Assembly (NCBI RefSeq): GCF_030733385.1
Contig: NZ_JASHJC010000018.1
Location: forward strand, 1 to 64,000
Reading direction: 5' to 3'
Length of the DNA: 64,000 bases
Source of the DNA: Roseovarius sp. MMSF_3359
GTDB lineage: Bacteria; Pseudomonadota; Alphaproteobacteria; Rhodobacterales; Rhodobacteraceae
Both the position numbers and the translations under genes were made by a program. Numbering within the stretch: the first letter of the stretch is position 1; each line of letters begins with the position of its first letter. The notes under the pieces are model-generated. The model was not told where the DNA came from. It was given only the letters and a program-made list of their open reading frames with translations, and did no database searches. Shown here piece after piece: positions 16,184 to 24,706 of this stretch.

Positions 16184-16385
16184 AGCCGTGCATTGCCGGA
16201 CCGCGGGTTGGCGATCCGACATGAGTGCGGGGCACTTTATGGCAGCCAAGTACTTGTACGGTCAGAGCATTACACAGACCTCACCAATCGCCGGCCCTTG
16301 CGGGCGGTCCGGCGATGCGCGGCGGCCTGCGGCCTTGATTCCGCGATTTGCGTAACGTCTCGGTATCCGCTTCAAGCCAAAATTT
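16184..16385 (+). repeat. Dispersed intergenic hairpin element, copy 1
   Basis: First of four related intergenic copies. The 147-base core (16199-16345) aligns without length change to the core at 40734-40880, sharing blocks such as GACCGCGGG, TGGCGATC, CACTTTAT, GCCAAGT, CACCAA and CTTGATTCCGCG. Within it ATCGCCGG pairs with CCGGCGAT, enclosing GCCC-TTGC-GGGC, and a second stem is GGCC-TGC-GGCC. Weaker similarity extends over head (AGCCGTGC) and tail. It fills most of the 356-base gap between the AraC and MetE-type genes; the rest shows nothing else. Small ORFs across it are not credible proteins. Confidence 0.8.
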
Positions 16386-16461
16386 AACAGGCTGTGGTTC
16401 CGCTGAAATCAGATCTGCCTTAACATCCTCCTCACACAGACCGAGATCGAAGGACGCCGCG

Positions 16462-17511
16462 ATGCCATTGCCCACCACCTGTATCGGAGCCTATCCGAAG
16501 CCAGATTACGTGCCGATATCCGATTGGTTCCAGGTGCGGTGCGATGATGACGATTATGGCGAGAAGGTCCTGCGGAAATGGTCCGAGACGGATCAGGACG
16601 AAGTCGAGGCGCTGCTTGATCGTGCCACCGCGGAGGCGGTTGCAGATCAGATCGCCTGTGGCATCGACCTGCCCACCGATGGGGAGCAGCGACGCGAAAA
16701 CTACGTGCATTATCAATGCCGTCACTTCGAAGGCTTTGATTTCGAGAACCTGACCGAGACGGTGCAGCGCAACGGCGCTTATAAATCCGAACTGCCCACG
16801 ATCCGCGCACCGATCCGGGCGACCGATACCTCGACCCTCGTGCGCGACTGGCAAGTGGCGGAAGAGGCCGCAGGCCGACCCGTCAAGATCACCGTGCCGG
16901 GGCCGATGACGATCTCGGACACGACCGCAGATGCCTACTACAACGACGCGCCCGCCCTGGCGCGCGACCTTGCAGATGCGCTCAACGGTCAGATCCGCGC
17001 CCTTGCAGATGCCGGATGCCGCAATATCCAGGTGGACGAGCCGATCTTTGCCCGCAAACCGGATGCGGCGCTGGCCTATGGGATGGAAACGCTGGAGCGG
17101 TGTTTTCACGGCCTGCCCGAGGAGGTCAATCGCATCGTCCACATGTGTTGCGGCTATCCGTCCTATCTCGATCAGGACGACTACCCCAAGGCGGATCAGG
17201 CCTCCTACGCGCAGATCGCCGAGGCGGTGGATGGTCTTGCCGATGAGATTTCGATCGAAGATGCCCACCGGCACAACCCGTCCGACCTGTTCCCGCGCTT
17301 TGTGAAATCGAAACTGATCGTGGGATTCGTCACCGTGGCTTCCAGCCGCCTCGAAACAGTCGAGGAAATTCGCGACCGGATGACACAGGTGCTGGCCCAT
17401 CTTCCGGCGGACCGGCTGATTGCGGCACCGGATTGCGGGCTCGGTTTCCTGGGGCGCGATCTGGCGATGAAAAAGCTGAAAAACATGGCCGACGCGGCCA
17501 AATCCATCTAG
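16462..17511 (+). CDS. Core MetE-type (cobalamin-independent methionine synthase II family) methyltransferase
   Basis: A 349-residue zinc methyltransferase resembling only the C-terminal catalytic half of MetE. All four zinc ligands appear in family positions: His and Cys in VHMCCGYP, Glu in ISIEDAHR and Cys in APDCGLGF. The opening TCIGAYPKPDYVP is also typical. The ATG at 16462 follows AAGGA; upstream in-frame codons lie in the repeat element. With no N-terminal MetE domain it probably does not use polyglutamyl methyltetrahydrofolate in the usual way. It could transfer a methyl from a corrinoid or other small donor, or act in thiol/CoM-type chemistry. Confidence 0.8.
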   Translation: MPLPTTCIGAYPKPDYVPISDWFQVRCDDDDYGEKVLRKWSETDQDEVEALLDRATAEAVADQIACGIDLPTDGEQRRENYVHYQCRHFEGFDFENLTETVQRNGAYKSELPTIRAPIRATDTSTLVRDWQVAEEAAGRPVKITVPGPMTISDTTADAYYNDAPALARDLADALNGQIRALADAGCRNIQVDEPIFARKPDAALAYGMETLERCFHGLPEEVNRIVHMCCGYPSYLDQDDYPKADQASYAQIAEAVDGLADEISIEDAHRHNPSDLFPRFVKSKLIVGFVTVASSRLETVEEIRDRMTQVLAHLPADRLIAAPDCGLGFLGRDLAMKKLKNMADAAKSI

Positions 17512-17623
17512 GCAGGCCGCTGGCAAACCCGACCTTCACGGCGTGCATCTTTTCCGTGGCAGGGACGTCGTTTAAAATGTCCCGGTCAGGTTGACCCCAC
17601 CATGGGGCAGGGGTAAACCCGAC

Positions 17624-17629
17624 TATAGT
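17624..17629 (+). promoter_or_regulatory. Candidate -10 element upstream of nuoA
   Basis: TATAGT sits inside a perfect 10-base palindrome, GACTATAGTC (17622-17631), 54 bases before the nuoA start. No good -35 lies 16-18 bases upstream; a TTGACC at 17591 is 27 bases away, too far. The 171-base gap must hold the nuo promoter, but the exact site is uncertain. Confidence 0.3.
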
Positions 17630-17682
17630 CTGTACAGCCATCTGAATGCGCGGCAATTCAAGCGCATGAAAGGAGCCACCAC

Positions 17683-18048
17683 GTGGAAGAGATGCTGAGG
17701 GAATACCTTCCCATTCTCGTGTTTCTGGCCATCGCCATCGGTTTGGGATTGGTTTTGATTCTTGCCGCTGTCGTCGTCGCCGTCCGCAACCCCGACCCGG
17801 AAAAAGTCAGCGCCTATGAATGCGGCTTCAACGCCTTCGACGATGCGCGGATGAAGTTCGATGTGCGTTTCTATCTGGTCTCGATCCTTTTCATTATCTT
17901 CGACCTCGAAATCGCGATGCTCTTCCCCTGGGCCGTGGCCTTCAAGGACATCAGCATGGTGGGCTTCTGGTCTATGATGGTCTTCCTGGGCGTTCTGACC
18001 GCCGGGTTTGCCTATGAGTGGCGCAAAGGAGCGATGGAATGGGAGTAG
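17683..18048 (+). CDS. nuoA: NADH-quinone oxidoreductase subunit A
   Basis: Small membrane subunit of complex I (ND3 homologue), 121 residues with three transmembrane helices. The conserved loop [21 protein letters not shown] between helices 1 and 2 carries the cysteine that shifts exposure in the active/deactive transition of mitochondrial ND3. [12 protein letters not shown] is the helix-2 signature. Translation starts at a GTG eight bases after AAAGGAG. First gene of the nuo operon; its 3' end overlaps nuoB by ten bases. Confidence 0.96.
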   Translation: MEEMLREYLPILVFLAIAIGLGLVLILAAVVVAVRNPDPEKVSAYECGFNAFDDARMKFDVRFYLVSILFIIFDLEIAMLFPWAVAFKDISMVGFWSMMVFLGVLTAGFAYEWRKGAMEWE

Positions 18049-18572
18049 CAACCGGAACAAATGTCGCGGGCGCTGACCGCGAATACGCCACGCAGGAGCT
18101 GAACCGTGACCTGCAGGACAAGGGCTTCCTGCTGACCACCTCCGAGGACATCATCAACTGGGCGCGCACCGGCTCGCTGCACTGGATGACCTTTGGCCTT
18201 GCCTGCTGCGCGGTCGAGATGATGCACACCGCCATGCCACGCTATGACGTGGAACGCTTCGGTTTTGCCCCCCGCGCCAGCCCGCGCCAGTCCGACGTGA
18301 TGATCGTGGCCGGCACGCTCACCAACAAGATGGCGCCCGCCCTGCGCAAGGTCTATGACCAGATGCCCGAGCCGCGCTACGTGATCTCGATGGGGTCCTG
18401 CGCCAACGGGGGCGGCTACTACCACTACAGCTATTCCGTTGTGCGCGGCTGCGACCGGGTGGTGCCCGTGGATATCTACGTCCCCGGCTGCCCGCCCACT
18501 GCCGAGGCACTGGTTTACGGGATCATGGCGCTGCAACGCAAAATCCGCCGGACCGGGACAATCGTGCGCTAA
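18039..18572 (+). CDS. nuoB: NADH-quinone oxidoreductase subunit B
   Basis: Carries the terminal [4Fe-4S] cluster N2 that hands electrons to quinone; 177 residues. Cluster ligands are visible: the tandem Cys in [11 protein letters not shown], Cys in [15 protein letters not shown] and Cys in [13 protein letters not shown]. The ATG at 18039, seven bases past AAGGAG, is preferred to a GTG at 18018. It overlaps the end of nuoA. It acts in the peripheral arm at the membrane junction together with NuoD. Confidence 0.96.
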   Translation: MGVATGTNVAGADREYATQELNRDLQDKGFLLTTSEDIINWARTGSLHWMTFGLACCAVEMMHTAMPRYDVERFGFAPRASPRQSDVMIVAGTLTNKMAPALRKVYDQMPEPRYVISMGSCANGGGYYHYSYSVVRGCDRVVPVDIYVPGCPPTAEALVYGIMALQRKIRRTGTIVR

Positions 18573-18597
18573 CTGGCGCGTGAAAGGATGAATGACG

Positions 18598-19206
18598 ATG
18601 ACTGACGCGCTGAACGAACTTGGCACTCATATCGAGATGAAGCGCACCGATTGTGTACTGGGCTGGGACGTGGCTCATGACGAGTTGAATGTCGATGTGG
18701 CGCTCTCGAATATCGTGGGGCTGGTGGAGTTTCTGAAGAACGATCAGACCTGCAAATTCTCGACCCTCGTGGACATCACCGCCGTGGACTACCCCGAGCG
18801 GGCCAAGCGGTTCGACGTGGTCTATCATTTCCTCTCGATGTACCAGAACCAGCGCATCAGGTTGCGCGTCGCCGTCCGCGAGGAGGAGATGGTCCCGTCG
18901 ATTGTCGAGGTGCACCCGTCTGCCAACTGGTTCGAGCGCGAAGTCTTTGACATGTACGGGATCCTGTTCTCCGGCCACCCGGACCTGCGCCGCATCCTGA
19001 CCGATTACGGCTTCCGTGGCTATCCGCTGCGCAAAGATTTCCCGACCACGGGATACACCGAGGTGCGCTATGACGAGGTGCAGAAACGGGTCGTCTATGA
19101 GCCTGTTTCGCTGGTGCAGGAATATCGCCAGTTCGATTTCATGTCCCCCTGGGAGGGGGCCGAATACATCCTGCCGGGTGACGAGAAGCAGGAGGAGGCG
19201 AAATGA
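18598..19206 (+). CDS. nuoC: NADH-quinone oxidoreductase subunit C
   Basis: 30-kDa-type subunit of the hydrophilic arm, 202 residues, not fused to NuoD. The signature region is [15 protein letters not shown], followed by [29 protein letters not shown], the classic subunit C motif, and GHPLRKDFP-like [12 protein letters not shown] codons occur at 18592 and 18598; AAGGA at 18584 is nine bases from the second and three from the first. Its stop codon overlaps a 59-residue ORF (ATGA) that separates it from nuoD. Confidence 0.95.
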   Translation: MTDALNELGTHIEMKRTDCVLGWDVAHDELNVDVALSNIVGLVEFLKNDQTCKFSTLVDITAVDYPERAKRFDVVYHFLSMYQNQRIRLRVAVREEEMVPSIVEVHPSANWFEREVFDMYGILFSGHPDLRRILTDYGFRGYPLRKDFPTTGYTEVRYDEVQKRVVYEPVSLVQEYRQFDFMSPWEGAEYILPGDEKQEEAK

Positions 19207-19382
19207 TCCCGTTTCTGACTGAGGTCTTGGAACTTGTTGTCGCTGCTCTCGTGCTTGCAGGGGCTGCAGATTTAAAAAAAATCTTCGCGCTTAGAAAAAT
19301 CCGCTGCGTGTCTTTGATATCAAAAGAGAAAATGTGTGGCTCTAATCAGTTTATCCGTGTGCGTACGGGGGGATTGGCATGA
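19203..19382 (+). CDS. 59-residue small membrane protein candidate between nuoC and nuoD
   Basis: An ORF of 59 codons that starts in the nuoC stop (ATGA at 19203-19206) and ends in the first codons of nuoD (TGA at 19380-19382 within ATGATGG). It is thus linked to both neighbours by stop/start overlap and fills the whole gap. Residues about 8-22 ([15 protein letters not shown]) are a hydrophobic helix, followed by a basic stretch ([12 protein letters not shown]) and two cysteines. The DNA is distinctly AT-richer than the flanking nuo genes (runs such as TTTAAAAAAAATC), suggesting an acquired or fast-evolving sequence. I know no family for it. Confidence 0.5.
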   Translation: MIPFLTEVLELVVAALVLAGAADLKKIFALRKIRCVSLISKEKMCGSNQFIRVRTGGLA

Positions 19383-20611
19383 TGGACGGCTCCAACACAG
19401 GACGCGGTTACGAAGACGCCCTGACCGGCGAACAGCAGATCCGCAACTTCAACATCAATTTCGGGCCTCAGCACCCGGCGGCGCATGGCGTACTGCGGCT
19501 GGTGCTGGAGCTCGACGGCGAGATTGTCGAGCGGTGTGACCCGCATATCGGCCTTCTGCACCGTGGCACCGAAAAGCTGATGGAAAGCCGCACCTACCTG
19601 CAAAACCTGCCTTATTTCGACCGGCTGGATTACGTGGCGCCGATGAACCAGGAACATGCCTGGTGCCTGGCCATCGAGAAGCTCACCGGCACCGAGGTGC
19701 CGCGCCGGGGCAGCCTGATCCGGGTGCTTTATTCCGAAATCGGCCGCATCCTGAACCACCTCTTGAACGTGACCACGCAGGCGATGGATGTGGGCGCTTT
19801 GACGCCGCCGCTCTGGGGGTTCGAGGAGCGCGAAAAGCTGATGGTGTTCTACGAGCGCGCCTGCGGGGCGCGGCTCCACGCCGCCTATTTCCGCCCCGGC
19901 GGCGTGCATCAGGACCTGCCGCCCGAGCTCATTGACGATATCGAGACATGGGCCAATGAGTTCCCCGCCGTGATCGACGATATCGACGGGCTCCTGTCGG
20001 AAAACCGCATCTTCAAGCAGCGGAATGCCGATATCGGCGTGGTCTCCGAGCAGGAGGCGCTTGATTGGGGCTTTTCCGGTGTGATGGTGCGCGGCTCCGG
20101 CATGGCTTGGGATCTGCGCCGCGCGCAGCCCTATGAATGCTATGACGAGTTCGAATTCCAGATCCCCGTGGGCAAGAATGGCGACTGCTATGATCGCTAC
20201 CTCTGCCGCATGGAAGAGATGCGCCAATCGCTGCACATCATCCATCAGGCCATTGCCAAGCTGCGCGCGCCCGAAGGGCAGGGCGATGTGCTGGCCCGTG
20301 GCAAGCTGACACCGCCCACGCGCGGCGACATGAAGACCAGCATGGAAAGCCTGATCCACCATTTCAAGCTCTACACCGAAGGCTTCCACGTGCCCGCCGG
20401 TGAGGTCTATGCCGCGGTCGAGGCGCCCAAGGGTGAATTCGGCGTCTACCTGGTGGCCGATGGCACCAACAAACCTTACCGTGCCAAGATCCGCGCGCCG
20501 GGATACCTGCACCTGCAGGCGATGGACCATGTCGCAGGCGGTCACCAATTGGCCGACGTGGCCGCGATCATCGGCACCATGGACGTCGTGTTCGGGGAGA
20601 TTGACCGGTAA
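19379..20611 (+). CDS. nuoD: NADH-quinone oxidoreductase subunit D
   Basis: 49-kDa subunit forming the quinone site with NuoB, 410 residues. The N-terminal [25 protein letters not shown] holds the quinone-head His, and [33 protein letters not shown] follows. It ends with the family motif VFGEIDR. A second ATG lies three bases downstream of the first. The following gene overlaps its stop by one base. Confidence 0.96.
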   Translation: MMDGSNTGRGYEDALTGEQQIRNFNINFGPQHPAAHGVLRLVLELDGEIVERCDPHIGLLHRGTEKLMESRTYLQNLPYFDRLDYVAPMNQEHAWCLAIEKLTGTEVPRRGSLIRVLYSEIGRILNHLLNVTTQAMDVGALTPPLWGFEEREKLMVFYERACGARLHAAYFRPGGVHQDLPPELIDDIETWANEFPAVIDDIDGLLSENRIFKQRNADIGVVSEQEALDWGFSGVMVRGSGMAWDLRRAQPYECYDEFEFQIPVGKNGDCYDRYLCRMEEMRQSLHIIHQAIAKLRAPEGQGDVLARGKLTPPTRGDMKTSMESLIHHFKLYTEGFHVPAGEVYAAVEAPKGEFGVYLVADGTNKPYRAKIRAPGYLHLQAMDHVAGGHQLADVAAIIGTMDVVFGEIDR

Positions 20612-20973
20612 TGACGCTTTACACGGCCGCCATAGCCCTGTCGGGTGTGGGGATCCTGGTGACGGGGGCGCTGGCGCTCGCGTTCCTGCGTGATCCGGTG
20701 GCCGGGCTTGAGCAAACGACCCATCGCTCGGAGAAACTGCCCGAGGTGATGGCCGACCGCTACATCGCCTTCACGATCCTGGCGCTTGGGGCCACGCTAT
20801 ATGGCGATCTGAACGTCATCGCGGTGCTTTTTGCGACCTTCGCCTTCATGGGCTTCGCGGATGCCTGGATCTATGCGCGGGGCAATTTCCCCATCGCCAA
20901 GCATCTTGGGGCGGGGATTGCGGCGTTGATTGTGGTGGCGGTGGCCCTTCTTGCGATGCAGCAGGAGGCGTGA
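20611..20973 (+). CDS. Four-helix membrane protein in the nuo operon, unknown function
   Basis: A 120-residue hydrophobic protein with about four membrane helices (around 5-25, 50-66, 68-88, 98-116) and a short polar segment with paired acidic/basic residues (HRSEKLPEVMADRY). Its ATG overlaps the nuoD stop by one base, so it is co-translated with nuoD. Similar small unidentified frames are known in Paracoccus and Rhodobacter nuo/nqo operons, but I cannot name a family. A complex I assembly or accessory role is inferred only from position. Confidence 0.65.
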   Translation: MTLYTAAIALSGVGILVTGALALAFLRDPVAGLEQTTHRSEKLPEVMADRYIAFTILALGATLYGDLNVIAVLFATFAFMGFADAWIYARGNFPIAKHLGAGIAALIVVAVALLAMQQEA

Positions 20974-20976
20974 CGA

Positions 20977-21009
20977 ATGACTGATGAGACGATTGGATGG
21001 TGTGCATGA
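20977..21009 (+). CDS. Ten-residue leader ORF upstream of a nuo-operon lipoprotein
   Basis: ATG at 20977 stands eight bases after a perfect AGGAGG and encodes only ten residues ([10 protein letters not shown]). Its stop overlaps the lipoprotein ATG at 21006 as ATGA. The strong ribosome-binding site in front of so short a frame, with none in front of the lipoprotein, suggests a coupling leader or the remnant of a longer gene. Confidence 0.35.
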   Translation: MTDETIGWCA

Positions 21010-21290
21010 CACGGAAACCTATTCTTTGCCTGATGGCCGCCGGTCTGATGTTGGCGGGCTGCGCCCTGCCGCCGGACGGGGTGAGCCGCGAGAAGATCGC
21101 TGAATACGAGGCCGCCGTGGCCAGTATCGGCTGCGTCCTCAAACACGAATCCGATTACCTGCCGGTAGAATTGCAAGCGGGCCTGACCCGCGAGCAGACT
21201 TTGGCCATCACCAAGTACCAGCTTGCCGCGGATCGCGCCGAATCCCTCGAAGATGGCGGTGTGAAACTCACAACAGGAGCCTGCGCTTAA
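21006..21290 (+). CDS. Small lipoprotein in the nuo operon
   Basis: A 94-residue predicted lipoprotein. The signal sequence ends in the lipobox LAGC (from [11 protein letters not shown]), giving a mature protein of about 75 residues with two further cysteines (IGCVLK and GACA at the C terminus) that could form a disulfide. The ATG at 21006 is coupled to the short leader ORF; an alternative ATG at 20997 is in frame. It overlaps nuoE by one base. Family not recognised; it would face the periplasm, unlike the complex I peripheral arm. Confidence 0.65.
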   Translation: MTRKPILCLMAAGLMLAGCALPPDGVSREKIAEYEAAVASIGCVLKHESDYLPVELQAGLTREQTLAITKYQLAADRAESLEDGGVKLTTGACA

Positions 21291-22459
21291 TGCTACGCCG
21301 TCTTCACCCTGAACAGCCCGACAGCTTTGCCTTCACGTCCGCCAATCAGGCCTGGGCCGAAGGGCAGATTTCAAAATACCCCGAAGGGCGTCAGGCCAGC
21401 GCGATCATCCCGCTTCTGTGGCGCGCGCAGGAGCAGGAGGGGTGGCTGACCCGTCCGGCGATCGAATATGTGGCCGATATGCTGGGACTGGCCTATATCC
21501 GTGCGCTGGAAGTGGCCAGTTTCTACTTCATGTTCCAACTGCAACCGGTTGGTTCCGTTGCGAATATTCAGGTTTGCGGTACGACATCCTGCATGATCTG
21601 CGGGGCCGAAGACCTGGTCGCGGTGTGCCGCGAAAAGATCGCCGACAAACCCCATACGCTGAGCGCCGATGGCAAGTTCAGCTGGGAAGAGGTGGAATGT
21701 CTGGGCGCCTGCGCCAACGCGCCGATGGCGCAGATTGGCAAGGATTACTACGAGGACCTGACCGCCGCACGTCTGGGCGAGATCATTGACGAATTGGCCG
21801 CAGGCAAGGTGCCGACGCCCGGGCCGCAGAACGGGCGCTATGCGTCGGAACCCTTGAGCGGGCTGACCAGCCTCAAGGAATTCGACAGCGGGCAGACCAA
21901 ATACAATGCCAGCGTGCAGCTTGCCACGGATATCGGCGAGACCGTCAAGCGCATTGACGGCACGGAGGTGCCGCTTCTGACGCCGTGGCGCGATCATGGG
22001 GCGAACCATCACCCCGATGCGCCGAACGTGAAGATCAACGAAGCGCCGCAGGACGTGGCACCCGCCGAAAAACGTATCCCCGAACCGGAAGCATCGAAGG
22101 GGGACGCTGCCAAATCCAAGGCAAAACCCAAGAAATCCGCACCCGTGCCCGCCGCCGCGCCGGCGGATGCCGGCACCAAACCCGAAGCGCTGAGCGCGGC
22201 CCGTGACGGTAAGGCGGACGATTTGAAGCAGATCAAGGGTGTTGGCCCCAAACTTGAGGGGCTGCTGAATTCGCACGGGATTTATCACTTCGACCAGATT
22301 GCGAACTGGTCCGACGAAGAAGTCGCATGGGCCGATCAGAGCCTTGTGGGCTTCAAGGGGCGTGTCAGTCGCGACAACTGGGTCGAGCAGGCCAAACTGC
22401 TGGCATCCGGCAAGGGAACAGAGTTTTCCGACCGGGTCAAGAAAGGGGACGTGTACTGA
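21290..22459 (+). CDS. nuoE: NADH-quinone oxidoreductase subunit E with a C-terminal helix-hairpin-helix fusion
   Basis: 24-kDa subunit of the NADH-dehydrogenase module. Its thioredoxin-like [2Fe-2S] domain (about 1-175) has ligands Cys96 and Cys101 ([11 protein letters not shown]) and Cys137 and Cys141 ([10 protein letters not shown]). The protein is 389 residues, roughly twice the usual length. After a conserved stretch (about 180-250) comes a Pro/Ala/Lys-rich linker (260-300) and then a helix-hairpin-helix domain (about 306-389, [17 protein letters not shown]). The next gene carries the same domain. The extension may anchor or order partner proteins; HhH domains often bind DNA but also mediate protein contacts. 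Confidence 0.93.
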   Translation: MLRRLHPEQPDSFAFTSANQAWAEGQISKYPEGRQASAIIPLLWRAQEQEGWLTRPAIEYVADMLGLAYIRALEVASFYFMFQLQPVGSVANIQVCGTTSCMICGAEDLVAVCREKIADKPHTLSADGKFSWEEVECLGACANAPMAQIGKDYYEDLTAARLGEIIDELAAGKVPTPGPQNGRYASEPLSGLTSLKEFDSGQTKYNASVQLATDIGETVKRIDGTEVPLLTPWRDHGANHHPDAPNVKINEAPQDVAPAEKRIPEPEASKGDAAKSKAKPKKSAPVPAAAPADAGTKPEALSAARDGKADDLKQIKGVGPKLEGLLNSHGIYHFDQIANWSDEEVAWADQSLVGFKGRVSRDNWVEQAKLLASGKGTEFSDRVKKGDVY

Positions 22460-22493
22460 GGAGCGAGCCTAACCGACGACTGGGAGATTTGTC

Positions 22494-23168
22494 ATGAGCA
22501 CAACTGAAAACTGGAGTACTTGCCGCATCGTCTGCTGGGCGCTGGCCGCGATTGGCGGTTTGGCGATGATGATTGGCATGAGTTCGGTCGTGGGTTGGTT
22601 CTTCGGCATTATCTTCGGGATCGTAACGGTTGCCGTTCTGGGCAGTCTCTTTCAGAAGCTGGTCTGCACCGGCGAACCCGAGGGGTCTGCGTCGATGCTG
22701 GACATGGGTCGAACCGCCCTTGAGAAGGCCAAGGAGGCTTCGGGCGTCGCACCGGCCGCGGCGACCGCGAAGCCCGCGGCAGAACCGAAACCCGTCGAGG
22801 CCAAGCCCGCCGCAGCGGCACCGGCGCCCGCCCCCAAACCGGAACCAGCCACAGCGTCCAGCGACGAGGATGCAGATGAAGGCACGAAGCCGCAGGTCTT
22901 GTCCGAACCGCAGGACGGTAAGGCGGACGATCTGAAACGGATCAAGGGGGTTGGCCCCAAGCTGGAGCAGCAGTTGCAGTCAATGGGCATCTACCATTTC
23001 CGGCAGGTGGCGAGTTGGAGCGGTGACGAGGTGGCGTGGATGGATGCCAATCTCAAAGGGTTTAGGGGCCGCGTCAGCCGCGATGGCTGGGTCGAACAGG
23101 CCAAGACCCTGGCCGCCGGTGGAGAGACCGAATTTTCGAAACGCGTCGAAGATGGCGACGTGTATTGA
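22494..23168 (+). CDS. Membrane-anchored helix-hairpin-helix protein paralogous to the NuoE extension
   Basis: A 224-residue protein with one or two membrane helices near the N terminus (about 13-55), a Pro/Ala/Lys-rich linker (85-120) and a C-terminal helix-hairpin-helix domain (141-224). That domain aligns without gaps to residues 306-389 of NuoE just upstream, with about 61 of 84 residues identical by my count, and both end in GDVY. This is a domain duplication inside the nuo operon. It could tether the NADH module to the membrane by pairing with NuoE, but that is speculation. Confidence 0.7.
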   Translation: MSTTENWSTCRIVCWALAAIGGLAMMIGMSSVVGWFFGIIFGIVTVAVLGSLFQKLVCTGEPEGSASMLDMGRTALEKAKEASGVAPAAATAKPAAEPKPVEAKPAAAAPAPAPKPEPATASSDEDADEGTKPQVLSEPQDGKADDLKRIKGVGPKLEQQLQSMGIYHFRQVASWSGDEVAWMDANLKGFRGRVSRDGWVEQAKTLAAGGETEFSKRVEDGDVY

Positions 23169-23181
23169 CGGATGATGAGCG

Positions 23182-23400
23182 ATGAGCGCGCAGGACGACG
23201 AAAGCAAGAAGGGTCGCAAAGCCTCCCTGGTGATCGCCGGAACGGCGGTCTTCTGGGTCGTGGCGTCCTTTGTGGGGGGCCAGTTGGGCCTCGACAACCG
23301 CACACGCGCGCTTTTCGATCTGATCGCTTTCGCAGGCTTCGTCTGGGGCCTTTGGATGGTATTTCAAATCTGGCGCGCGCGTCAGGATAATCAGGGGTAG
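23182..23400 (+). CDS. Small two-helix membrane protein (DUF5337-like)
   Basis: A 72-residue protein with a charged N terminus (SAQDDESKKGRK) and two membrane helices (about 13-34 and 45-64). It sits between the HhH gene and nuoF with short gaps on both sides. It resembles the DUF5337 proteins that I recall from rhodobacterial nuo operons; the name is from memory, not a search. Function unknown; probably an inner-membrane accessory of complex I. Confidence 0.6.
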   Translation: MSAQDDESKKGRKASLVIAGTAVFWVVASFVGGQLGLDNRTRALFDLIAFAGFVWGLWMVFQIWRARQDNQG

Positions 23401-23406
23401 TCACGG

Positions 23407-24702
23407 ATGCTGAAAGACCAGGACCGTATCTTTACCAATCTCTACGGGATGCATGACCGCACGCTCAAGGGCGCGCAGGCACGCGGCCATTGGGATGGCA
23501 CGGCGAAAATCCTGCAAAACGGGCGCGACTGGATCGTGGAACAGATGAAGGCGAGCGGGCTGCGTGGACGCGGCGGCGCGGGCTTCCCCACGGGGCTGAA
23601 ATGGTCCTTCATGCCCAAGGAAAGCGATGGCCGTCCGGCCTACCTGGTGGTGAATGCCGACGAATCCGAGCCCGGCACCTGCAAGGACCGCGAGATCATG
23701 CGCCATGACCCGCATACGTTGGTCGAGGGTTGCCTGATCGCGTCGTTCGCTATGAATGCCCATGCCTGCTACATCTATATTCGCGGCGAGTATATCCGCG
23801 AGAAAGAAGCATTGCAGGCGGCGATTGACGAGGCCTATGATGCCGGTCTGATCGGCAAGAATGCCTGCAAGTCTGGCTGGGATTTCGACCTCTACCTGGC
23901 CCACGGCGCAGGCGCTTACATCTGCGGCGAGGAAACCGCGCTTCTGGAAAGCCTTGAAGGCAAGAAGGGCATGCCTCGGATGAAACCGCCATTCCCGGCG
24001 GGGGCGGGGCTTTATGGCTGCCCGACCACGGTGAACAACGTCGAATCCATCGCCGTTGTGCCGACGATCCTGCGGCGCGGGCCGGAATGGTTTGCGGGTT
24101 TTGGCCGCCCGAACAACGCGGGCACCAAGCTCTTTGCGATCTCGGGCCATGTGAACAACCCCTGCGTCGTCGAAGAGGCGATGTCGATCACCTTCGAGGA
24201 GTTGATCGACAAGCATTGCGGCGGCATTCGCGGCGGGTGGGACAACCTCAAGGCGGTGATCCCCGGCGGCTCCTCGGTGCCCTGCATTCGCGGTGAGCAC
24301 ATGAAAGAGGCGATCATGGATTTCGACTACCTGCGTGACCAGCGTTCGGGGCTGGGTACGGCGGCGGTGATCGTGATGGACAACTCCACCGATATCATCA
24401 AGGCGATCTGGCGGCTGTCGAAATTCTACAAGCACGAAAGCTGCGGTCAGTGTACGCCCTGCCGCGAAGGCACGGGTTGGATGATGCGGGTCATGGACCG
24501 ACTTGTGAAAGGCGATGCGGAGCCGGAAGAGATCGACATGCTGCTCGATGTGACCAAGCAGGTCGAAGGTCACACGATCTGCGCCCTTGGCGACGCGGCG
24601 GCCTGGCCGATCCAGGGCCTCATCCGCAATTTCCGCGACGAGATCGAGGACCGGATCAAGGCGAAACGCACCGGCGCGGTCAGCGCCGTGGCGGCGGAGT
24701 AG
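23407..24702 (+). CDS. nuoF: NADH-quinone oxidoreductase subunit F
   Basis: 51-kDa subunit that binds NADH, FMN and cluster N3; 431 residues. [19 protein letters not shown] is the nucleotide-binding glycine-rich segment, [13 protein letters not shown] contacts FMN, and [19 protein letters not shown] is the second flavin/NADH motif. Cluster ligands are in [17 protein letters not shown] plus the later Cys in [12 protein letters not shown]. It forms the electron-input module with NuoE and NuoG. Confidence 0.96.
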   Translation: MLKDQDRIFTNLYGMHDRTLKGAQARGHWDGTAKILQNGRDWIVEQMKASGLRGRGGAGFPTGLKWSFMPKESDGRPAYLVVNADESEPGTCKDREIMRHDPHTLVEGCLIASFAMNAHACYIYIRGEYIREKEALQAAIDEAYDAGLIGKNACKSGWDFDLYLAHGAGAYICGEETALLESLEGKKGMPRMKPPFPAGAGLYGCPTTVNNVESIAVVPTILRRGPEWFAGFGRPNNAGTKLFAISGHVNNPCVVEEAMSITFEELIDKHCGGIRGGWDNLKAVIPGGSSVPCIRGEHMKEAIMDFDYLRDQRSGLGTAAVIVMDNSTDIIKAIWRLSKFYKHESCGQCTPCREGTGWMMRVMDRLVKGDAEPEEIDMLLDVTKQVEGHTICALGDAAAWPIQGLIRNFRDEIEDRIKAKRTGAVSAVAAE

Positions 24703-24706
24703 AAAT

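Noticed and set aside
16193-16387. A 64-codon ORF in the gap before the MetE-type gene
   Set aside because: It lies across the dispersed repeat; the predicted peptide only reflects the repeat sequence and has no ribosome-binding site.
17581-17630. TTGACC at 17591 as the -35 of the nuo promoter
   Set aside because: The only decent -10 is 27 bases downstream, too far for sigma70 contact.
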